The notes under the pieces were generated by a model, which was not told the DNA's origin, ran no database searches, and saw nothing but the letters and a program-made list of their open reading frames with translations. Source: Bacteroidetes bacterium UBA6221 (lineage in GTDB: Bacteria > Bacteroidota > Bacteroidia > Chitinophagales > Chitinophagaceae). From it: a stretch of 64,000 nucleotides of DNA. Location: positions 97,169 to 161,168 of the forward strand of contig DISB01000017.1 in NCBI GenBank assembly GCA_002421685.1, given 5' to 3'. Numbering within the stretch: position 1 is the first letter of the stretch; each line of letters begins with the position of its first letter. Made by a program: the position numbers and the translations under genes. Below are positions 7,347-15,110 of the stretch, piece by piece.

Positions 7347-8093
7347 ATGAAATACAATATAAACATCATTCTCTCCCTCTTAATGTTATCAATGTCTTTG
7401 GTAACATCAGCCCAATACTCCATCAAAACCACAAAGGTGGATAGCAATATTTACCTCTACACCTCTTATGGTAGTGCTGGTAGTTATAAAAATGTAGATG
7501 CTAATGCGGTGGTAGTGGTTTCGGGTAATGATGCTATGCTGTTCGACACGCCCTGGGATAGTGTACAGGCTGGGCAATTGATAACATGGATAACAGATAG
7601 CCTGCGGAAGAAAATCACCTTATCTGTCATCACCCACGCCCATGCCGACAGGATTGGCAGTATAGGAACAATGCACAGTTATGGTATCCCTACCTACAGT
7701 CACTACCTCACTGCACAGGAAGCTGTTAAAAGGGACTATCCCCAACCACGGCACATCTTTTACAACGACGATACCACTTTCCGTTGCGGCGATATAGAAG
7801 TGGTTGCCTACTACCCCGGTGCAGGGCATACTATCGATAATATTGTGCTGTACATACCCTCCAAAAAATTCCTGTACGGTGGCTGTTTTATCAAAAGCGG
7901 TTTCAGTACCGATATAGGCAATATAGAAGATGCGGATGTAGTCGCCTGGCCGGAGAGTCTTATGAAGATGAAAAAGCGTTTTAAGAAAACCGGCATCAAT
8001 ATGGTAATACCCGGCCACGGTAGCTGGGAATCGGACAAGGCAATGAAAAATACGATGCACCTGCTTACAGAAACCAAGGAAGGCAATTATTAA
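7347..8093 (+). CDS. Subclass B1 metallo-beta-lactamase
   Basis: A 248-residue secreted zinc hydrolase with a signal peptide ending near TSAQ (residue 23). All subclass B1 metal ligands are present: H97, H99 and D101 in HAHADR, H161 in GAGHTIDN, C180 in GGCFIKS and H224 in IPGHG. The N-terminal NIYLYTSYG and the LFDTPWD strand also match the B1 pattern (BcII, IMP, CcrA) rather than B2, B3 or generic MBL-fold hydrolases. Predicted activity is hydrolysis of penicillins, cephalosporins and carbapenems in the periplasm. It starts 2 bases after the parE stop with no separate promoter visible, so it is probably co-transcribed. I see no mobile element beside it. Confidence 0.92.
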   Translation: MKYNINIILSLLMLSMSLVTSAQYSIKTTKVDSNIYLYTSYGSAGSYKNVDANAVVVVSGNDAMLFDTPWDSVQAGQLITWITDSLRKKITLSVITHAHADRIGSIGTMHSYGIPTYSHYLTAQEAVKRDYPQPRHIFYNDDTTFRCGDIEVVAYYPGAGHTIDNIVLYIPSKKFLYGGCFIKSGFSTDIGNIEDADVVAWPESLMKMKKRFKKTGINMVIPGHGSWESDKAMKNTMHLLTETKEGNY

Positions 8094-8111
8094 CTGAATT
8101 TATTTTTCCCC

Positions 8112-8119
8112 TATATTCG
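8112..8119 (+). promoter_or_regulatory. -7-like element TATATTCG
   Basis: TAnnTTCG differs by one base from the Bacteroidetes consensus and ends four bases before the ATG at 8124, preceded by TTTTTCCCC. A very similar string lies before the glycosylase gene at 25644. Confidence 0.4.
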
Positions 8120-8123
8120 AACC

Positions 8124-8663
8124 ATGGAAACAACATTAGGCATAGGCTCCAGGGTGGAGCATCCTCATTTTGGCAAAGGTGTGATTGTAGATGTATCCAG
8201 TGAGTTGTACATCATCTGGTTCAAGTCGCAGGGCGGCACCAAAAGCATCAACAAAGAATTTGACCTGAAAGTAATTGAAGCTGTAGAGGGTGGCACCGCC
8301 GCAGCAGGCGGAATTACCTTGGCCGACATAGAGCAGGCATTAGATAATATACTGGAACGCCGCCTGCACGAGATGCAGCTGGTGCCTATGGCCAACAAAT
8401 GGAATAATGGCATGTTGATATTAAAGCCTGCAGAAGAATCTATGCAGGCCAAAGAAATGCCTATCGAAACCTTCTTTCATAAAATAGTGATGGTGCGCGA
8501 CAAACTGCGCCTGGTAGAGCAGAAAATAAACGCCCACAAAGTATTGACTGATGAAGAAAAAGTGGACCTGCAGCAATACATCACGGGTATATATGGTTCG
8601 CTCACTACGTTCAATGTGTTATTTAAAGAAACGCACCACCAGTTTAAAGGAAGCGGGGGATAA
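8124..8663 (+). CDS. Conserved hypothetical protein with an N-terminal UvrD-tail-like (Tudor-like) module
   Basis: A 179-residue soluble protein. Residues 5-35 (GIGSRVEHPHFGKGVIVDV) follow the GxRVxHPxFGxGxV pattern of the small beta-barrel at the C-terminus of UvrD/PcrA helicases, which there contacts RNA polymerase. The rest is predominantly helical (ALDNILERRLHEM, KIVMVRDKLRLVEQKINA), with no catalytic motif. It may be a nucleic-acid- or polymerase-associated factor, but that is inference. The ATG at 8124 lies four bases after the promoter-like TATATTCG. Confidence 0.75.
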   Translation: METTLGIGSRVEHPHFGKGVIVDVSSELYIIWFKSQGGTKSINKEFDLKVIEAVEGGTAAAGGITLADIEQALDNILERRLHEMQLVPMANKWNNGMLILKPAEESMQAKEMPIETFFHKIVMVRDKLRLVEQKINAHKVLTDEEKVDLQQYITGIYGSLTTFNVLFKETHHQFKGSGG

Positions 8664-8677
8664 GTATTATATCCCCC
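8655..8677. terminator. Bidirectional terminator-like stem-loop
   Basis: GGGGGATA (8655-8662) pairs perfectly with TATCCCCC (8670-8677) around a 7-base loop, exactly between two convergent genes and overlapping the stop codon of the plus-strand one. A short A/T flank rather than a long T-tract follows, so termination is likely but not certain. Confidence 0.55.
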
Positions 8678-8866
8678 TCAACCCATAATGTGCAACCATT
8701 TGTAAATTTCCTGCTTGGTTTTGCCTGTTCTTTCGCGAAGCCTTTCCAGTAGTTCTACCTCCCTGCCTATCTGGTACTCCAGCTCGTGCTCTTCAATGTC
8801 TGGATGTTCCCTTTTGATACGCTCCTTTATTTCCGGCCACCGCTTCTGAAAATCTTGTGTGTCCAT
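8678..8866 (-). CDS. CsbD-related small stress protein (divergent copy)
   Basis: A 62-residue, highly charged protein lying one base downstream of a clear CsbD family gene. The shared pattern is a WxEIKxxxK start, an acidic middle, then E-(L/V)-x-RLxxxxGKT(K/R)xE(I/V)xxW(L/I) at the end, so it looks like a diverged tandem copy. CsbD proteins are abundant, poorly understood general-stress proteins. The N-terminus MDTQDFQKRWPEIKERIK starts the first helix directly. The annotation rests on alignment with its neighbour. Confidence 0.75.
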   Translation of the reverse strand: MDTQDFQKRWPEIKERIKREHPDIEEHELEYQIGREVELLERLRERTGKTKQEIYKWLHIMG

Positions 8867-8867
8867 C

Positions 8868-9056
8868 TCAGCCCAATGATTTTATCCAGTCAACTACTTC
8901 ATCGCGGGTTTTTCCGAGTTTCTGCTGCAGGCGCCCTACCAATTCATCTTCCTTGCCTTCTTCATACATCAGGTCATCGTCGGTCAGGTCGGCGTACTGT
9001 TGTTTGGCTTTACCTTTCAATTCATTCCAGTTCCCTTTGATCTCTAATCTGTCCAT
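8868..9056 (-). CDS. CsbD family stress protein
   Basis: A 62-residue protein with the CsbD signature: MDRLEIKGNWNELKGKAKQQ, then an acidic DLTDDDL segment, then LVGRLQQKLGKTRDEVVDWI. CsbD in Bacillus is a sigma-B dependent general-stress protein; here it is cytoplasmic with no membrane segment. It is first in a two-gene minus-strand unit, with the divergent copy following after one base, so the pair is surely co-transcribed. Confidence 0.88.
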   Translation of the reverse strand: MDRLEIKGNWNELKGKAKQQYADLTDDDLMYEEGKEDELVGRLQQKLGKTRDEVVDWIKSLG

Positions 9057-9116
9057 TGTTAGTTGTTTTTTTGGTTACAGGTTAATAACACAAAAAACAC
9101 CGGCAATGTTTACCGG

Positions 9117-9623
9117 CTATGTTAATCCGGTAATGATTTCGGCGTGCGCAGGAAAAGCGGCTAGCAAATTTTCCCTGTTCGCGAGATCAAAATCTTCAAA
9201 GTCAAAACCGGGCGCTACGGTGCATCCACAGAGCGTGTAGCTGTTTTCCTGTTCTACCCGAGAGCCAAACCAACTACCCGCCGGTATGATCACCTGCGGC
9301 CGTTCACCCTTGTCGAAATCTTTACCCAGCAGGTGTTTTACCAGTTGTCCATCCTGCTTTATTTCGTAAATGTATAAACAGGCCCCATCGTAATGATGCC
9401 AGAGCTCGTCTGATGCTATGCGGTGCAGGGCTGAGAATTGCCCGTGTTCCAGCAGGAAGTATATGCTTGTAGATGCTGCGCGGTCGCCCTTATGTCCGGC
9501 TTTTAACAGTTCTTTGGGTAACAGCAGTTCCGACCTGTATATTTCCCTGAAAGCGCCGCCCTCTATGTGGCTTTGCAGTTGCAGCCTGTCTTTCCAGTAT
9601 GGCGCGGTGCGTTGTATATCCAT
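9117..9623 (-). CDS. Cupin family protein, DUF985
   Basis: A 168-residue single-domain cupin of the DUF985 (cupin_5) family. Diagnostic parts are HIEGGAFREIYRS, STSIYFLLEHGQFSALHRI, SDELWHHYDGACLYIY, and the second cupin strand set with IIPAGSWFGSRV and GCTVAPGFDFEDFDLA. Histidines in HRI and WHHY could bind a metal or sugar ligand. Some relatives are described as sugar-binding or epimerase-like, but the activity of the family is not settled. A TAGCTTTG promoter element ends four bases before the ATG. Confidence 0.88.
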   Translation of the reverse strand: MDIQRTAPYWKDRLQLQSHIEGGAFREIYRSELLLPKELLKAGHKGDRAASTSIYFLLEHGQFSALHRIASDELWHHYDGACLYIYEIKQDGQLVKHLLGKDFDKGERPQVIIPAGSWFGSRVEQENSYTLCGCTVAPGFDFEDFDLANRENLLAAFPAHAEIITGLT

Positions 9624-9627
9624 GATA

Positions 9628-9635
9628 CAAAGCTA
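9628..9635 (-). promoter_or_regulatory. -7 element TAGCTTTG for the DUF985 gene
   Basis: An exact TAnnTTTG match on the minus strand, four bases upstream of the ATG at 9623, implying an almost leaderless mRNA. Confidence 0.5.
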
Positions 9636-9665
9636 TAAGATTTGTTAAATAGGCTGGGCACCACG

Positions 9666-9696
9666 TTTGAGTGGCATGTTTGTTGTTTTACATTTG
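9666..9696 (+). promoter_or_regulatory. Full Bacteroidetes promoter: TTTG, 19 bases, TACATTTG
   Basis: TTTG at 9666-9669 and TACATTTG at 9689-9696 are separated by 19 bases, matching the Bacteroidetes -33/-7 consensus and spacing. It lies 17 bases before the lipoprotein ATG at 9714, which rules out the longer reading frame that starts at 9642. Confidence 0.7.
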
Positions 9697-9713
9697 GCAT
9701 AATAAAGAACAAG

Positions 9714-10364
9714 ATGATGCTCACACGAATAATCATGGCTACGTTTGCGCTAAGTACGCTTTTCATCACCTCCTGTGTGAAAAAGGAGTATTATACTGTT
9801 GAACCGCCCACAGAACCCAAGCCCCCGACCTACAATTATATATTTGACGACGACTTCAACAACAATATCAATAACTGGGCCTTCAGCGATCCCGCAAATG
9901 CTGCCTATGTTACTATTGGTAATAGTTGGCTGAAATACACCTATATGCCACCCAACGACGGCACCAATACGGTTGCCATTAATACCGGCGCCAAACTGCA
10001 CCGCAATTTCCTGGTGCAGACACGTATCAGGTCGGACTATGCAATGGGTTTATGCTTCGGTGTTTCCAACAGCGATTACGGTTATTCGTTCTTTATAGAC
10101 AACGAGGGATTCTTTGCCGTATTCAAAGAAGGCAGCGCTGGTGAAGGAGTGCAGACCATCATGGACTGGCAGGAAAGCGACGCCATATACCGCAACGGCT
10201 GGAATGATATCGAGTTTGAGCAAACAGGCAACTTCTGGATAGGTTATATTAACGGTGTGAAAGTGTTTGAAATACAGGCAAAATACCTGGATGGGCAAAA
10301 AATAGGATATATAGTGCTGGCAGGCACTACCGGCTATGCCGACTACCTCACGGTACAATGGTAA
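9714..10364 (+). CDS. Secreted lipoprotein with a concanavalin/LamG-like domain, function unknown
   Basis: A 216-residue lipoprotein: MMLTRIIMATFALSTLF then lipobox ITSC with the cysteine as acylation site, followed by KKEYY and a proline-rich spacer (PPTEPKPPT). The mature domain starts with FDDDFNNNINNWAFSD and continues with FLVQTRIRSDYAMGLCFGVS, DYGYSFFIDNEGFFAV, NDIEFEQTGNFWIGYINGVKVFE and a closing YADYLTVQW. This order is typical of concanavalin-like jelly-roll (DUF1080/LamG-like) sugar-binding domains. That fold call is by pattern only. The start at 9714 is supported by the promoter at 9666-9696. Confidence 0.8.
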   Translation: MMLTRIIMATFALSTLFITSCVKKEYYTVEPPTEPKPPTYNYIFDDDFNNNINNWAFSDPANAAYVTIGNSWLKYTYMPPNDGTNTVAINTGAKLHRNFLVQTRIRSDYAMGLCFGVSNSDYGYSFFIDNEGFFAVFKEGSAGEGVQTIMDWQESDAIYRNGWNDIEFEQTGNFWIGYINGVKVFEIQAKYLDGQKIGYIVLAGTTGYADYLTVQW

Positions 10365-10411
10365 GCCCACAGGATATTCGTATCTTAGCGTAGTAATAGC
10401 AGGATGGAAGC

Positions 10412-11176
10412 ATGAATGGAACCCCGGCGGATAATAACCAGAACAATATCTCTAAAGAAGAACGGTACTTCCTGGAAGGGCCACATTCCCGGTGGGCCGA
10501 ATTCAAATTCATCGTCAAGGTAATGCGCGAATTCGTTCGCGGCGTGCGTAAACTGCATTTCATTGGTCCTTCCGTTACAGTCTTTGGTTCGGCAAGGTTT
10601 GGAGAGGAGCACCCGTATTATCAGCAGGCCAGAGAGATCGGAAGCAAGATAGTTGACCTGGGATTCAATGTAATGACCGGTGGCGGGCCGGGTATAATGG
10701 AGGCGGCCAACAGGGGCGCCAAAGAGGCGGGCGGAAGGTCGGTAGGATGTAACATAATTTTACCGCACGAACAGATGCCCAACGCTTACCTGGATATCTG
10801 GGTGGCTATGGACCTTTTCTTCGTGCGTAAAGTGTTGCTGTCAAAATATTCCTATGCTTTTGTTGTGTTGCCCGGCGGCTTTGGTACGCTGGACGAATTT
10901 TTTGAGGCGATAACCCTCATACAAACCAACAAAGTAGCACGTTTCCCTATCGTGCTGATGGGCAAGGAATATTACAGGTTCATTTATGACCATGTTGAGG
11001 AAATGATAGTACAAAAAACCATTAGTCCCGATGATAAGAACCTGTTCCTGTTTACCGATTCAACCGACGAGGCTATTGCACATATACAGAAATACGCAGT
11101 AGAAGGTTTCGGGTTAAAAAAGAGAAGAATGCTTACGCCGATACCTGTGTTCTTTGAGAGGAGACGCTGGCGTTAA
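10412..11176 (+). CDS. LOG family protein (TIGR00730 Rossmann fold)
   Basis: A 254-residue protein of the LOG/lysine-decarboxylase-like family. The family motif is PGGFGTLDEFFEAITLIQT (PGGxGTxxE), preceded by the nucleotide-binding TGGGPGIMEAANRGAKEAGG and by VTVFGSARF. Characterised relatives are phosphoribohydrolases that release free base from cytokinin riboside or other nucleoside monophosphates. The older lysine decarboxylase label is not supported. The N-terminal 60 residues before the Rossmann core are an extension common in the longer bacterial LOG type. Its last 4 bases overlap the end of the convergent DUF47 gene. Confidence 0.9.
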   Translation: MNGTPADNNQNNISKEERYFLEGPHSRWAEFKFIVKVMREFVRGVRKLHFIGPSVTVFGSARFGEEHPYYQQAREIGSKIVDLGFNVMTGGGPGIMEAANRGAKEAGGRSVGCNIILPHEQMPNAYLDIWVAMDLFFVRKVLLSKYSYAFVVLPGGFGTLDEFFEAITLIQTNKVARFPIVLMGKEYYRFIYDHVEEMIVQKTISPDDKNLFLFTDSTDEAIAHIQKYAVEGFGLKKRRMLTPIPVFFERRRWR

Positions 11177-11814
11177 GCGTATTTGATGATCATGGCTTCC
11201 AGTACATTTATTACGTCTCCGCATTTCTTGTTCAGGTTCAGCAGCACGTTGTAATGGTCTGAGAGTTTTATAGTTTCCACCGTTTCTGCTCCCACCTTGA
11301 ATACGCCACCGAGGGCTCTGCTGATAATGCTGTCTGAAGTAGCCACAATGCCGCGCATTTTCTCCAGTGTCTCTGTCTGCATATGAATTCCCTTGTGCTC
11401 GCTCATGCGGCTGATGGCAATTTTAAGATGCCCGACATAGTGCACCAGGTTGTCTGCTACAATGGCTGTAGGGTCGTTTTGTCCCCAGATGTCGAAATAA
11501 TACATCTGTTTGGAGGTGCCCCATATGAAATCTGCGATATCGTCCAGTGACGAGGCCATATAGTGAATGTCTTCCCTGTCCAATGGCGTAATGAAGTTTT
11601 TGCCGAGTTCCACAAACAGCCTGTGTGTCACTTCGTCATTCTTGTTTTCGAGCAGTTCTATTTTGTCCAGGATGGATTTTCGTTCGGGCCGGTTACTCAC
11701 AGGTATGTATGCGACGAAATAATCCGCCATATTGCCCAGGTTGACGGCTACCTTTGCAAAGAGGTCATAGAATTTTTTACCGGCAGGCGTAAATAGTTTG
11801 GCAAGAACATTCAT
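11173..11814 (-). CDS. DUF47 family (PhoU-like) protein
   Basis: A 213-residue, all-helical protein. The pattern of FYDLFAKVAVNLGNMADYF, LDKIELLENKNDEVTHRLF, then FITPLDREDIHYMASSLDDIADFIW is the DUF47/PhoU-like fold, whose E/D-xxxD sites bind metal clusters. DUF47 proteins usually sit beside a low-affinity phosphate transporter (Pit) and modulate it. No pit gene is in this part of the window, so the partner is elsewhere or lost. A TAGCTTTG element at 11831-11838 ends 16 bases before the ATG. Confidence 0.88.
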   Translation of the reverse strand: MNVLAKLFTPAGKKFYDLFAKVAVNLGNMADYFVAYIPVSNRPERKSILDKIELLENKNDEVTHRLFVELGKNFITPLDREDIHYMASSLDDIADFIWGTSKQMYYFDIWGQNDPTAIVADNLVHYVGHLKIAISRMSEHKGIHMQTETLEKMRGIVATSDSIISRALGGVFKVGAETVETIKLSDHYNVLLNLNKKCGDVINVLEAMIIKYA

Positions 11815-11830
11815 AACGGCACGCTTTGTT

Positions 11831-11838
11831 CAAAGCTA
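11831..11838 (-). promoter_or_regulatory. -7 element TAGCTTTG for the DUF47 gene
   Basis: An exact TAnnTTTG match on the minus strand, 16 bases upstream of the start. No clear -33 element. Confidence 0.45.
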
Positions 11839-11976
11839 CATCGTTATACTGCCCGGGAAGACAGTACTATAGTAACTTAACCTTAAGATAATATTGGCAC
11901 CTGCCGGTTACCCTTATATTGATATTTTCGTTAACTTGCATACTTCCAAAATCCCAAAACGGGTATAATAAAAAAT

Positions 11977-13089
11977 ATGAGTGAAGTTAAGTTAAGCCTG
12001 GTAAAGTTCGCACCGAAAGGAGCAGACAATTTCCACGATGCAGTGAAGGCGAGGGTAGAGGAATACTTTAGCAGGAACAATATTTCAAAATTGTACACAC
12101 CGGCAATGGTGGTGAAAACCATTGCCATGCTGGCCATGTATTTTGTGCCGTTCGCACTGATAGTGACCGGTGTTGCGTCGGCCAATATGATACTGTTTTA
12201 TGGCTCTTGGCTGCTGATGGGAGTGGGCATTGCCGGTATAGGTACGTCGGTGATGCATGATTCTAACCACGGCGCGTATTCCAACAACGAAAATGTGAAC
12301 CGCGCATTGGGCTGGCTGCTGAATCTTTTAGGCGGTTACGACCGCAACTGGCGCATACAGCACAACGTATTGCATCATACCTATACCAATGTTGACGGGT
12401 TGGATGAAGATATAGACGCGGGAATATTGCTGCGCATGTCGCCCAACGCAAAGCATATAGGCATGCACAAGTACCAGCACCTGTACGCATGGCTGCTGTA
12501 CGGCATCATGAATATATACTGGGTAACCGTAAAGGACTATAAATGCCTGCTGAAGTACGGGAAGAATGGCATGATAAAAAAAGAAAAAATAACCCTGGCC
12601 AGGGCCCTGGTGGAACTCACAGCGTATAAGCTGTTGTATTTTGGTTATGTACTGGTATTGCCTTTATTCTTCGCGGGTGTAGAATGGTATCATGTGGTAC
12701 TTGGCTTTGTTGCCATGCACCTGGTAGGCGGATTGCTGCTTGCCTGCATTTTCCAGCTGGCGCATGTGATGGAAACATCAGAGTACCCCAGGCCCGGCGA
12801 CAGCAATAAAATGGAAAGCAGTTGGGCTGTGCATCAACTGTTGAACACAGCCAACTTCGCACCCAACAATAAATTACTTTCTTGGTACATAGGCGGGCTC
12901 AACTTCCAGATAGAGCACCACCTCTTCCCGCAGATATGCCATGTGCATTACCCCAAACTTTCTAAAATAGTGGCGCAGGTGGCTGCTGAGCATAATGTGC
13001 CGTATAACGTGCAGCCCACTTTCCGGAAGGCGCTGAAGCAACACGCGTTGATGCTGAAGCAGCTGGGAAATCCCCGGAAAACAGCTTAA
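11977..13089 (+). CDS. Membrane fatty acid desaturase
   Basis: A 370-residue integral membrane di-iron desaturase. The three histidine boxes are complete: HDSNH (H94, H98), HNVLHH (H129, H133, H134) and QIEHH (Q311, H314, H315). The glutamine form of the third box and NVDGLDEDIDAG after the second are typical of front-end/acyl-lipid desaturases (linoleoyl-CoA desaturase-like). There is no fused cytochrome b5, so it needs an external electron donor. Hydrophobic segments around 45-90 and 205-255 flank the boxes as usual. It probably introduces a double bond into membrane acyl chains. It appears monocistronic. Confidence 0.9.
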   Translation: MSEVKLSLVKFAPKGADNFHDAVKARVEEYFSRNNISKLYTPAMVVKTIAMLAMYFVPFALIVTGVASANMILFYGSWLLMGVGIAGIGTSVMHDSNHGAYSNNENVNRALGWLLNLLGGYDRNWRIQHNVLHHTYTNVDGLDEDIDAGILLRMSPNAKHIGMHKYQHLYAWLLYGIMNIYWVTVKDYKCLLKYGKNGMIKKEKITLARALVELTAYKLLYFGYVLVLPLFFAGVEWYHVVLGFVAMHLVGGLLLACIFQLAHVMETSEYPRPGDSNKMESSWAVHQLLNTANFAPNNKLLSWYIGGLNFQIEHHLFPQICHVHYPKLSKIVAQVAAEHNVPYNVQPTFRKALKQHALMLKQLGNPRKTA

Positions 13090-13136
13090 TTGTAATTATT
13101 TTTTAATAACTTTCATGAGTGTCAAAATCGGTACTC

Positions 13137-14864
13137 ATGAAGAAAGTTATACTCTTTACCGTTGCGATTTGTATCGCCGGCTTCTCTCGTGCGCAGACAA
13201 ATATGCTGTCTACCAACCCCGTGGCCGAGCAGGTGGTGCTGGGCAATTATAACCCGGCTACATATCAGCCTGCTACGGTGATAGACAAAGCGGCAGACAT
13301 CAGCCAGGGTATTATGACTAATGTATCGCCGGATTCTCTGAAGTCTTACCTGGAAATGCTGCAAACTTTTGAAACAAGACATACAGCGTCCGATACAGTG
13401 TCTGCCACCAGGGGCATTGGCGCCGCGCGGCGGTGGATATATAGTAAGCTGGAGCAATTCAGTGCGCGAAATGAGAACCGGCTCATAGCTTCTTACCTGC
13501 AGTTCGACCAGCAAATATGCAGTGTGAACCAACACAGGAATGTTTTTGCCGTGCTGCCGGGTTCTGACGTGACGGACAATTCCGTAATGATAATTGAGGC
13601 GCACTTCGACACCCGTTGCGCAGGAGATTGCGATACCGCATGCCTGGCACAAGGCATGGAAGACAACGGCAGCGGTACAGCGCTCGTAATGGAACTTGCA
13701 AGGGTTATGTCGAAATACAGTTTCAAACATACACTGGTGTTTATACTAACTACCAGCGAAGAACAGGGACTGAACGGCGCACGCGCTTTCGCGCAATATT
13801 GCAAGCAAAAGGGCATCAAGATAAAAGGTGTTTTCAATAACGACGTGGTAGGCGGTATCATTTGCGGGCAAACCGCTTCGCCGCCGGGTTGTATGGGCGC
13901 AGGGACAATAGACAGCACCAACCTGCGCATATTCTCAGGTGGCAATTTCGATTCACCCCATAAACAACTGGCGCGTTTCATAAAACTGGAATATAAAGAG
14001 ATGCTCAGGCCTATCGTAAATATACCGATGACGATAAACATCATGACGCCGCTGGACCGTACAGGCCGTGGTGGCGACCATATTCCGTTCTACGACGAGA
14101 ATTATACTTCTATCAGGTTTTGCTCGGCCAACGAACACGGCGATGGCGGCGGAGGCAATCCCAACTATAGCGACCGCCAGCACACTAGCGACGATATATT
14201 AGGCGTAGATACGGATAACGACCAGGTGATAGACAGCTTCTTTGTGGATTTCAACTATCTCGGGCGGATGTCGGTCATTAATGGAAATGCGATGGCTATG
14301 GCGGCAATCGGGCCAAAGACACCGACATTTGAGATGTCTATGGACCCGCTGGGCTTTACCGCATACATTACTTCTGAAAAGCAATATGGGAAATACCGTG
14401 TAGCTGTGCGCTCTACCACGCAAGACTGGGATTCTGTGTACACCATCACAGGAGATTACGGGTATATTCATGTAGGCGCCATAGGGCCGCGTTATGTGAG
14501 TGTTGCTTCGGTGGACGCGGAAGGAGTGGAAAGCCTGTTTTCGGGGGAGAAAATAGCACGCGTGGGTGTTAACGACCCGGCATATGAACAACAACCCGTT
14601 GAACTGATGCAAAACCATCCCAATCCATTCGACGGCGAAACAATTATATCGGTTTTAGCTAACGAGAAAATGAAAGATGCCGATGCGTATATATCCATAG
14701 CGGATATTGCCGGTAAGGAGATAAAGCGGCTGAAGATAACACTGAACCCAGGCATGAACGAAGTGAGCTATGAACACGGTTATAACGTGGCCGGAACCTT
14801 CATCTATACACTGGTAGTGAACGGCCGGAAGCTGCAGAGCAGGAGAATGGTATTTACGAATTAG
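13137..14864 (+). CDS. M28 family zinc peptidase with T9SS sorting domain
   Basis: A secreted aminopeptidase-like enzyme of 575 residues. A signal peptide (MKKVILFTVAICIAGFSRAQ) is followed by an M28 catalytic domain with the co-catalytic zinc ligands in order: AHFDTR, MEDNGSG (bridging Asp), TSEEQG (catalytic Glu pair), NNDVVGG and GGDHIPFYD. After it come a beta-rich linker and a type IX secretion C-terminal domain beginning QNHPNPFDGETII and ending GRKLQSRRMVF. It is therefore exported and released or anchored at the cell surface. The frame opens at a GTG at 13119, but the ATG at 13137 begins the signal peptide and is preferred. TAACTTTC at 13107-13114 may be its -7 element. Confidence 0.92.
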   Translation: MKKVILFTVAICIAGFSRAQTNMLSTNPVAEQVVLGNYNPATYQPATVIDKAADISQGIMTNVSPDSLKSYLEMLQTFETRHTASDTVSATRGIGAARRWIYSKLEQFSARNENRLIASYLQFDQQICSVNQHRNVFAVLPGSDVTDNSVMIIEAHFDTRCAGDCDTACLAQGMEDNGSGTALVMELARVMSKYSFKHTLVFILTTSEEQGLNGARAFAQYCKQKGIKIKGVFNNDVVGGIICGQTASPPGCMGAGTIDSTNLRIFSGGNFDSPHKQLARFIKLEYKEMLRPIVNIPMTINIMTPLDRTGRGGDHIPFYDENYTSIRFCSANEHGDGGGGNPNYSDRQHTSDDILGVDTDNDQVIDSFFVDFNYLGRMSVINGNAMAMAAIGPKTPTFEMSMDPLGFTAYITSEKQYGKYRVAVRSTTQDWDSVYTITGDYGYIHVGAIGPRYVSVASVDAEGVESLFSGEKIARVGVNDPAYEQQPVELMQNHPNPFDGETIISVLANEKMKDADAYISIADIAGKEIKRLKITLNPGMNEVSYEHGYNVAGTFIYTLVVNGRKLQSRRMVFTN

Positions 14865-14885
14865 AGTTGCGGGACAAACTTAAAT

Positions 14886-14916
14886 AAAAAAGGATAGCGA
14901 AAATGCTATCCTTTTT
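14886..14916. terminator. Bidirectional intrinsic terminator
   Basis: A-tract plus GGATAGC, a GAAAAT loop, then GCTATCC and a T-tract: a perfect stem with A and T runs at both ends. It lies between the peptidase gene (plus) and tRNA-Gln (minus), serving both. Confidence 0.85.
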
Positions 14917-14922
14917 CCTGAG

Positions 14923-14993
14923 TAGTCCGACCAGGATTCGAACCTAGACAGACAGAACCAAAATCTGTAGTGCTACCATTACACCATCGGACT
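14923..14993 (-). tRNA. tRNA-Gln (anticodon UUG)
   Basis: A 71-base cloverleaf on the minus strand. The acceptor arms AGTCCGA/TCGGACT pair perfectly, the D arm is GTGT/GCAC, the anticodon arm ACAGA-TTTTGGT-TCTGT gives anticodon TTG, and the T arm CTAGG-TTCGAAT-CCTGG is intact. The discriminator is A and no CCA is encoded. A terminator follows directly. Confidence 0.93.
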
Positions 14994-15110
14994 AATCACC
15001 CCGTTGGGGGCTGCAAAGGTAAAGAGAGTGAATAATTTGCCAAAACTTTTTTCAGAATTATTTTTTCAATTACGTTTGTGATAGCTTTATAGGAATAGCA
15101 TTTCAGCAGC

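Noticed and set aside
9642..9713. Upstream extension of the lipoprotein gene from 9642
   Set aside because: The extension covers a consensus promoter, and the signal peptide with lipobox starts at 9714.
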